Assembly (NCBI GenBank): GCA_019775845.1 | Contig: JADQAV010000038.1 | Location: 354,812-418,811, forward strand | Direction of reading: 5' to 3' | DNA from: Myrmaecium sp. VS I D KN 1 | Lineage: Eukaryota; Ascomycota; Dothideomycetes; Valsariales; Valsariaceae | DNA length: 64,000 nt | In this document: positions 56,401 to 64,000 of the stretch, one piece after another | Numbering within the stretch: the first letter of the stretch is position 1 | Layout: the number at the start of each line of letters is the position of its first letter | The notes under the pieces: model-generated | Seen by the model: only the letters and a program-made list of their open reading frames with translations | What the model was told of the DNA's origin: nothing | Database searches by the model: none | Made by a program: the position numbers and the translations under genes

Positions 56401-59400
56401 AGTCACCCTCGCCAGGAGGCCCTGATCGTGTTGCCAGGCGTTCATATCTACTTCCTTGGGCCTTTAACCCAATCCCCTTCACGACTCTTCCTCTGCGCTT
56501 TCTCAATGTTGTTGAACTTACTTCCGCCAGCTCCATATAACTCTAGGGTTTACTATCGGTGAGGAGCTCTTGAATTTTTGATCACCGTGGGTGATAGCAA
56601 CTTGATCACCGGCCCAGGTGTTACCAAGACGAATATCACGGGTGACCTGCCCATTGTTTCAGAGGCCATCCGCATCCCCAGTATCAAGAGCGGATCCCTC
56701 ATGAGGTTCGCCTCACGCACCAGGGAAGCAAAGCTAGGTTATTCCTTGCATTACTCACTATCTTGCACCTTTTATACCTCGCGAGCCGCTACCGTCTGTT
56801 CGAGGCCTTTGCATAACCGCAACGGCGCCTTCTTCCAGCCTATCCCCATCACACGACTCCATTCAAGTGCGTTCCTCCCAAAACCACTGTGATTTCGACC
56901 TCTCTTATCATCTGTGTCTCCATTTCGAAGTTGGGCCCAAGGGAACTGTGGGCATATCGATAGATCACGGCATCGAAGGCATGTCAATTGCTTGCTTGCT
57001 TGCCTCGCTGGGAACATGATGTGTGGCCCTGCGTAGGCAGCGGCTCCCACCTGCAGACTCCTGCACTGGGATGCCGGTCGTCCTGAAGCTGTGATCTTCA
57101 AATTCACATCCATTGCTTGGATCACTTGGCGCTTGGATGGAAGAGCGGTGAGTACTTGGGTATGCGCAGATCAACCCCTTCCGAATCTGGACCGACCGCT
57201 TGCAGGATCTTGGAGCATGTGTGTTGATGTCGTGCACAGGGTTACTGTACAGGTAGGGGTTCCTTCATCGTTGGTGAAATAACCTCAAGGGCCATGTCCC
57301 CCCGTCAGTCCTACCAGCTTCCGCGGCATTCTGGCCATCGTTCGTGCGCAGTATTGCATGTCTGGGAGCGATAAGGACTCGCGTTGCACGAACCGTTCGT
57401 CGCTTCTTGCATACTATCTCCAATCTTCACCTTCACTGGTCTTCGCACGTGTCCTGCTGCTGTACCACCTTGACCCTCCCAACTCTGCTCTTGGCGGGAA
57501 GGACTTTTTCCTGGTCGGTAGGGGGGGTTCGGATCGAACACCCTCCTCCCAAACAAATATGCAGACAGACAAACTCATGGCGTGGACACCAACGAGCCCC
57601 CATCCTCCTTGACGACCTCAAACCCCGCGCGCCTTTGCCCATGGGGCGAATGGCGTGCGTGCTGTTTATGTACACCACCCCATCCTCTTCTTTTTCTTCT
57701 TTCTCTCTCTCTCTCCGGTGAGACCGTTTTGGAAACCAAGCCCGCTTAGGGGAGAGGGGGGAAGGGCAACACCAAGACATCCACCCGAAACGGTGACTTC
57801 TCCGACTGGACATTTCCATGTGTCGAGCGGGAGGGGGGAGGGGGCTGATCTGGACGTGGAGTTTGTGGGTCGCGGTGATCGTGCATGCAGAAGAGGAGAT
57901 GCGTGGGGGTTGAGGGTGTGGTTGAGGAAGGCCACACCTTCATGATAACCACGACGAAGTCAAGGAATACCTGAGCACAGTTGCGGATAAGCAAGACGCG
58001 CTCACAGATATGGCTTCCTCTCACCGTGTCCTAGCATTTCCTGTATGTTCATCGAAGTCCTCATGCCCCTAAGCCCCCCGTCCCGCCCAACTTCCGTGGA
58101 TAGAAGTACATCCATCCATACCTCCCAGGCATGGAAATAACATACCCTATTGCTCTTCGAACCTCCTCTCCTATCCACCCTCTTACCCCACGCATCGCGG
58201 GGTACCGACGCAGGTGATGTCGTGGAATGGAGGAAGGGGTTCTTTGGGGGGGGAGAAGAAGTTGCACATTCATCCACCTACCCACCTCCTCCTCTTTCTC
58301 CTTCCCCAACCCTATTCTGCATCCCGACATGCAATCACCCCCACCCCCTCTTTCCCCTTCTCCCTTCTTCAAGTCCGATCTCTCTTCCCTCGCTGCCTGC
58401 TCCCCATCCCATCCTATCCTATATCTTGTCCGCTTCCACTTTCACACCCCGGCCTCGCACCGATATATACCGTACCATACCGTGCATATGTACGGTCTCT
58501 TGCTTACTTGTGCCAGTGGGGCAAGGGACGGGGCGGGATGGAGCGAGCTTCATTCGTGATGCGATGTGGGCGTGTCTTTTCTTACTAGATTTGAGGAGGT
58601 TGAGGGAGAAGGGGGGTTGTGAAAGGAGAGAGAGGGAAGGGGAGTTGAACTGAAGAGGAAGAAGGAGAAGGGCTTTGATTCTCTCTTTCTCTTCTCTCCT
58701 TCTTCTTTTCTTTCTTCACTTTCGCATCTTTATTCTTTTAACCTTCCGCTTCTGCTTTTGTGCTTCCTTCTCGTTTGTCCTTTTTTTTTATTGCTTTTTG
58801 CTCTTCTTGGCTCTTTTTTCTTCGTTGTGAAAAGAGAGGTTGACGAGACCTCCTCCTCTGTCGGTATCTCACAGCCATAATGCATCAAATATTCCGCTCT
58901 CCAGTTGAGAAAAACTCCCTAACTTACCTTTGTGACGATCCCCGAAGTTGGGGGGAGGGGTTCTTCTTTGTCCCTCTGAGAGCGAAGCAAGAGGAAGACG
59001 AGCGCACCTTCACGTCAGCCAACTTAGTTGAAACATGTCCAGATCGATCGCATTCGTCAATTCCAATACATTTTTCTTTCGGCTGTCTACATCTGCACGA
59101 CTCTCCCGGTGTAAGTCCGTGGTCCTCACCTAAACACACATCCTCCCCGCGAGGACGCCCGCGCCTTTGACCTTCGCTCTTTTACTTTTTGTCGATACAC
59201 CTCCCCATCGACCGATCAAACCCCTGCGCACCCCATTCTAGGAAATGTGAGAGGAAAAAAAACAGAACAAGAAACACTCGTGCATGTTGTGCGAGGTCGC
59301 AACCCGCCTTTCCCAGACCACATGGACTCGGATGAACGACAGAGAAGCACGACAAGTTGAAAAGAAAATGAAAAAAAGAAGTTCATACATGACCATTAAC

Positions 59401-59632
59401 CATGCGCGTGAATGATGACGAGAGGGGGAAAGAGAGAAAAAGGAAACCGCACACTCCTACTCCGCTCCCAACCTTTTTATCCCCCTTCTCTCTCTGTTCC
59501 CTCATGATAGCCTTCTTCGGATATGAAAAAGAAGATTCCCGAGCCAAGGAAAACACAGCCTCCACAGCCAAAAGCCCATCCCCCGATACACACACAGAAA
59601 CGCACACACCACTTCTCTGCCTTTCCCTTTCT

Positions 59633-61086
59633 TTACTTGGCAACGGCAGCGCTGAGGACCTGGGTCCGGAAGAAGCCGCCCTTGGTGCGCTCGATGACCT
59701 GCTGGTAGACGGATTGCGGGGGGTGGTTCATAACGACGGTACCGGCCTGGTAGTCGATCTTGGCGTCGACGCGGGTGTCGCGGATCAGGTTGACGATCCA
59801 CTTCTCGCCCTCATCCTGGTTGAGGCCGAGACGGGTGGAGAGATCCCTATAAAGGAGGACTGGGTTAGCAAGGAAACGTCGTATAAAGCCAAGACGATGG
59901 TAGTGGCGGGGTAGGGGAAGGAGAAAGGGCAAAACCACGCACTTGATATCTATCCTCTGGTGGATCTTGCAGTATGACTCGGAGATGAGGTGGCGGGCGG
60001 AGTCGACGAAGGGCTCCGTGGTGGAGGCGAGGAAGAAGTCGTTCTTGAGGATCTCCTCGGTCTCGCCAAGCTTCTTCTGGGCCTCCTCAAAGTCGAAGTC
60101 GATGTAGAGGGCCTTGATGAACTCGGTCAAGGGGTCGTTGTACTCGTAGCCCTCCTGCCTGACGATGCGGACGAGGTCCTTGAGTTGCTTCTGGTACTGG
60201 TTGGAGTTGCGGCTGCGGTTGCGGTTGGTGATGACGGCGGCGGCCAGGTAGCGGAGGATCCAGGGGCAGCTGGTCTGGATAGTGTTGATGTAGGCGGGAG
60301 AGAAAAACATTTCGGTGAGGGTGTCGCGGGCGGACTCGAAGTTGAAGAAGGGGAAGAGGGACCAGTGGATCAACCAGCTGCGCTGTTGGAGCTGTGCGAG
60401 AGGGTTGTTGAACAGACGGGTGTCGATGTTTTCCTTCACCTTCTGGATCTCCTCCATGGACGCCTCCCAGTTCTGCGTGAGAATCTCGCAAGCAAGTTTT
60501 CCCCAGGTAGCCTCGGCAACCTTGTCGTTGTCCGTGGACTAAAAATACAATTAGCATCCGTGAAATCTTATCGTGCTGCCAAATCCCCTACCAGAACTCT
60601 GAAGCGGTAAAGAAGGTCCGCTGCATACGCGTAGTCTCCGCAGCTGTATTGGAACTGGCCGAACTCGTAGAGCTGGTTCACCATCTCGATCGTCACACCG
60701 TGGTTCTCCTTCAGGTAGTTCAAGTTGGCGACCTTGTCGCTTCGCAGGTTGTTGACAACGGCCTCATCGTCCAAAAGGCTGCTGATCTTGCTGGTCTCCT
60801 CCTCGAACTGATCCCGCCTCTTCAGAACCTCCTCCCGCTTCTTGATGTACTCCTCCGGCGCCTCCTCAAGACCGTTCACCTCTGCATACAGGTTTCCGAC
60901 GAAATCGGTCATGTTGGTCGGCTTCAGAAGCGCCAGCTGCAACTTCTTCGATTCGAGGGCGCCCTGCTCATCTTCGGGTTCCGCAAATCGGAGGAGGGGG
61001 AATATGAGGTGTCGGTCGAGGTGAGGGATGAGTTTGGGGAGGAGGTCGTACTCCTGCGTAACGTCGGAGGGTGCGCTGTCCGCCAT
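59633..61086 (-). CDS. INT6: Translation initiation factor eIF3 subunit e
   Basis: Component of the cytoplasmic eIF3 complex (INT6), which bridges mRNA recruitment and the 40S subunit. Exons 61086-60592, 60538-59943 and 59846-59633 give 434 residues. The N-terminal eIF3e domain contains [20 protein letters not shown] and [20 protein letters not shown]. The central helical repeats contain [19 protein letters not shown], and the C-terminal PCI/winged-helix part includes [20 protein letters not shown] and the end region [13 protein letters not shown]. The ATG at 61086 begins the family sequence; upstream frame is leader. Fungi vary in having eIF3e, and it is present here. Confidence 0.96.
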
Positions 61087-61398
61087 CTTGGAGAGATATT
61101 CGAGCCGGTGAAGGAGATGTCTGACGGGATGGCAGGGAAATGGCTCGGGGTGGGCGTCGGTGAAGCGGTGCGCGCACAGGTGTTCGTTGGTGGTTGATTC
61201 CTGGGCTTGACGTTGTGGGGGAAAATCTTCGCTAAAATCCGTGCGGCGGGCAACTTTCTGCGGTGGAGGCTCGAACTTCCGGAGAAGGGCCAGTCGGAGA
61301 TGGACTAACCAACGACAAGCAGCGAGTTCAACAACACGAAAAGTCACGATTTCTTCACCCGAGCCCGTCGCATATCGAATAGCTTTGCGCTGGTTATA
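61087..61398. promoter_or_regulatory. Divergent promoter region INT6 / mL49
   Basis: 312 bp between two opposite starts, so cytosolic and mitochondrial translation genes share a promoter region. No individual site is claimed. Confidence 0.5.
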
Positions 61399-62094
61399 AT
61401 GGCGTCTCCGCGACTATTTCTTGCCGCGCTGCGGCCTTTGGGGCCGTCTAGGGCAATCCCACGCCAGCTCTCGCGCTTCTCTTCTGTATCCTCTTCCTTA
61501 AGAGCTGAAGGTATGCGAGATCTCCCGAAGATAGTTTCGAGTCAATACGGATGCTGACGCACGTACTGCAGCGCCTTCAACAGCGTCAGCTCCCTCAGCA
61601 TCTCGCCCATCGCCCTCCCAGCCTGCACCGGCCTCCGCCGCCTCGACACCGAAATCTTCCACCACCCCCCCAGCCGCTACATCTCCAGCGAAGCCTGAGA
61701 ACCCTCTGCCATACCACGTCCTTCGCACTCCCTCGAACCAGCTTCCGATATATCAGAGCACGAAGCGCGGTGGCAACCTCAAGCAGACAAAGATACGCAA
61801 GATATACGGTAACGCACTTGCGTTGCGGAATGATCTGCAGAAGCATCTGAACATCAACATGGATAACGTGAGGCTGAATCCAGTTACGGGGCATATAGAT
61901 ATCAAGGTACGTCCCGCCTGTTGTCGACTCCGGGCCATTCAGAGGGCGATGGATCTGGTTCCTGAATCCCTGATGGGACCTGTGACTCTCCTGCGACTCT
62001 TCCCTTACGGTTCGAGAGAGCCTCGCTGATTCATGTTTTCCAGGGCTGGTACAAGAGGGAAGTCGAGATTTTCTTAAGCGAGAGGGGTATGTAG
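61399..62094 (+). CDS. IMG2: Mitochondrial large ribosomal subunit protein mL49
   Basis: Mitoribosome protein of the Img2/mL49 family. Exons 61399-61510, 61572-61906 and 62044-62094 give 165 residues. The N-terminus (MASPRLFLAALRPLGPSRAI) is rich in Arg, Leu and Ala with no acidic residues, a typical mitochondrial presequence. It is followed by a Ser/Pro/Ala linker and the conserved domain YHVLRTPSNQLPIYQSTKRG, TKIRKIYGNALALRNDLQ and GHIDIK/GWYKREVEIFLSERG. The last exon encodes only 16 residues plus stop but completes the domain. Confidence 0.93.
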
Positions 62095-62941
62095 CGCAAC
62101 AGCTTGGGAGTCTCACTCAAAGCAATTTCTGTCACTTTTTCTCTGCGGGTCTGGGAAACCCTGGTGTGACCATGGTCATGTGTGAACATTGTACAATATA
62201 GGTAACATTCTTCAAGACGAAGGGCAAAGGATGGAGCTTTCCTCGCAAGACTAATCGCCGTCGACCATTTGTGTGCTACGCGCATTCTTCTTCTCCTCGT
62301 CCAGGCCGCGTAGAGACGAACCTCTGCTCAGTGACTTTCAAAAGATTGATTGACGGCAACGTGCGTATGAGCATCGCGCACGAGGTAGACAATCACTCTT
62401 TCTGGTATCACACTCGAAGTTTCGTCCACGGTCGCTTCATTCTTCTTTGTCCTTTCTATTCGGAGCGTTCGCCGTTGACTTCCGCTGTTTCTGCTCAAAG
62501 AGACTCGTCGATGGGCCCCTCTCGTCCAATTGCTCCCCAATAGACAGCAATTCCAGTCAATATTGTCTCCGGGAGATCACGGGAAGTTGAAGTTTGCTCA
62601 ACCCATTCACCTGGGGGATCTCGATGCAATCGCGATGATCTAGCATCGTAGAAAAAAGGCACAGTCGAGGACCGTGGAGCTAGTAACATGAAACATATCA
62701 CAACGATATTATCATGAAATATGCCATTCCTGCCAATATAGAGGCGGACCCGGGGGTTATGTTGACTCCAAACGTTTACCGTGCTCGTCCAGGTCATCTT
62801 CTCTGCAAGGCTGAACTCCAGGGCCTAAGGGTGAACCGCCAAGGTGGTCAAAGCTCAACCCGATGTATGACCTCACCACCACTCGCAATCACTTTCATTA
62901 TACCCCATGCCAAGCGCGAAACATCACGTATCTCTCCCAGT
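62095..62941. other. Intergenic region mL49 to DNA ligase gene
   Basis: 0.85 kb between tandem genes, containing the ligase promoter and leader. Nothing else is recognised. Confidence 0.5.
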
Positions 62942-64000
62942 ATGTCAAGTCCTGCCAAAAGGCGCAGGAAGAACGACTATAGCGGTTCCGACCAGCCGGT
63001 TAAGAGCTTGGAATATTTCTTTGGAAAGCAGAATGTCAGGAAAAAGGAGGACGCGCCTGATCCGTCGGTCACGAGGGCTGCGGACGTGTCGCAGAGGGTC
63101 GGAAAGAAAGCAGCTGAGGACGTGACGCTAAGCTTGGAGGTGGAACCAGATGTTGCCCCGGTGGTGGAGTGCCCTATTTGCAGCAAGTCCGTCCTGGAGG
63201 CTGATATAAATCGACATATCGATTCGGGATGCGCCGAAGGTATCGTCGAGGCGGGGTCAAACAGCGAACGGGACGGTGGAGGACTACCCCCAGAAGAGAT
63301 GAAGGTGTCGTCGGAGGTAACAAAGCTTGAACAAGAGATCATCGATACAGCTACAAACCTGGATGGTCCGGCCCCAAGTGCGAAGCTTAGCCCGACGAAA
63401 CCGAGTAACACGCTGTCGCTCCAATCCACCGCTTCAAGTGAAGACACCATCACGCAGAGCATACCCTTTGACATAAGCCCGCTTGACTTCGTACCGTCAG
63501 AGTACATACCCAAGCTTCAAGAGCACTGGGCATCAGACAACGGCCATGCAACGTACGCGCTATTAACGCGATGCTTTGTGCTGGTAAACAGCACCCAGAG
63601 CCGCATCAAGATTGTAGATACCCTGGTAAACCTTCTCCGGACCATCATTGAGGGCGACCCGGAGAGTCTACTGCCAGCAGTCTGGCTTACCACAAATTCG
63701 ATATCACCGCCGTACATTGACCTTGAGCTTGGTCTCGGCGGTTCCGCAATCTCCAAGGCTCTCAAGAAAGTCTGCGGTCTGGACAATGCCGGTCTGAAGG
63801 CGCTTTACAATAAGCATGGCGATCCAGGAGATGTTGCATTCGAGGCCAAGAAGCGCCAGTCATTCACCCTGCGCAAGCCAAAACCGCTCACGATCAAGAG
63901 TGTCTTTGAGTCACTTGTTAAGATAGCGAATAGCAAGGGCACCGGGAGCGTGGAGGCAAAGCAGCGCATTGTGGAGCGATTGATCCAGGATGCCAGAGGA
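62942..64000 (+). CDS. CDC9: DNA ligase I, N-terminal part, with UBZ4-like finger
   Basis: ATP-dependent ligase that seals Okazaki fragments and repair nicks in the nucleus. The 353 visible codons are open to the window end. Residues 20-27 (VKSLEYFF) have the form of a PCNA-binding box but lack the usual first Gln. Residues 77-97 form a C-x2-C-x11-H-x4-C finger (CPICSKSVLEADINRHIDSG plus C97), like the UBZ4/Rad18 type. From about 205 the ligase N-terminal DNA-binding domain is clear (ALLTRCFVLVNSTQSRIKIV, LLPAVWLTTNSISPPYIDLE, LRKPKPLTIKSVFESLVKIA). The adenylation domain lies outside the window. The start was chosen as the first ATG giving a basic N-terminus just before the PCNA box. Confidence 0.88.
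   Translation, partial: MSSPAKRRRKNDYSGSDQPVKSLEYFFGKQNVRKKEDAPDPSVTRAADVSQRVGKKAAEDVTLSLEVEPDVAPVVECPICSKSVLEADINRHIDSGCAEGIVEAGSNSERDGGGLPPEEMKVSSEVTKLEQEIIDTATNLDGPAPSAKLSPTKPSNTLSLQSTASSEDTITQSIPFDISPLDFVPSEYIPKLQEHWASDNGHATYALLTRCFVLVNSTQSRIKIVDTLVNLLRTIIEGDPESLLPAVWLTTNSISPPYIDLELGLGGSAISKALKKVCGLDNAGLKALYNKHGDPGDVAFEAKKRQSFTLRKPKPLTIKSVFESLVKIANSKGTGSVEAKQRIVERLIQDARG

Larger units (their letters stand above)
52293..59632. other. 7.3-kb gene desert upstream of the putative regulator
   Basis: The longest stretch without a supported gene. It contains a TAGGTA-type repeat (52855-52912), the palindrome TACCTACTAGTAGGTA (53392-53407), GTG/GGTGGT repeats (about 53498-53540) and long pyrimidine-rich parts (57690-57720, 58260-58460, 58670-58820). 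Open frames up to 219 codons exist on both strands, but their translations are biased low-complexity sequence without conserved motifs. Long promoter, long leader or noncoding transcripts are possible; none can be shown from sequence. Confidence 0.55.

Overview
The window is nuclear DNA of a filamentous ascomycete (Pezizomycotina). Genes are dense on both strands, most introns are 46-70 nt with GTANGT-like donors and CTAAC-type branch sites, and fungal-specific families are present (FKS1 glucan synthase, GH72 GEL enzyme, FluG-type fusion, COG5, VTS1, RBD2). The protein sequences read most like Eurotiomycetes, but that placement is an impression and not a computed result. I find 22 protein genes, two of which (FKS1 and a DNA ligase) run off the window ends. 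I see no tRNA or rRNA gene, no CRISPR array and no recognisable transposon or viral remnant.

Region 1-10.3 kb: the 5' part of the 1,3-beta-glucan synthase gene FKS1 (minus) lies back to back with a GH72 1,3-beta-glucanosyltransferase gene (plus) across a 3.45-kb intergenic stretch. Next is a FluG-like amidohydrolase/glutamine-synthetase fusion (minus). Region 11-27 kb is a compact housekeeping block: RBD2 rhomboid protease and GAA1 (divergent), RPN9 and the NDUFA9-type complex I subunit (divergent), UBP8 deubiquitinase, DAL3 ureidoglycolate lyase and COG5 (divergent), and the SAM-domain RNA regulator VTS1. Region 27.8-43 kb holds a GPI-type GH16 glucanase, a SprT/GCNA-like protease gene divergent from an SPT10-like acetyltransferase with an HHCC finger, mitochondrial aconitase divergent from the C2H2 protein BUD20, and MOG1.

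Region 43-59.6 kb differs in character. It holds a 1278-residue secreted mucin-like protein built on a recurring LPGT motif and a Gln/Ser-rich putative regulator, set in intergenic deserts of 3.8 and 7.3 kb full of simple repeats. The last 4.4 kb return to housekeeping genes: eIF3e/INT6 divergent from mitoribosomal protein mL49, then a DNA ligase I gene whose N-terminus carries a degenerate PCNA box and a UBZ4-like zinc finger.

Functional links seen in the layout: three enzymes make or remodel beta-1,3-glucan (FKS1, GH72, GH16). Two neighbours act in secretory membranes (RBD2, GAA1). Several genes serve chromatin or DNA maintenance (UBP8, SPT10-like, GCNA-like, DNA ligase). The most unusual items are the LPGT-repeat protein, the regulator gene with very long flanks, and recurring TACCTAGGTA palindromes in intergenic DNA. 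Exon limits were placed by eye from splice motifs, reading frame and family conservation.
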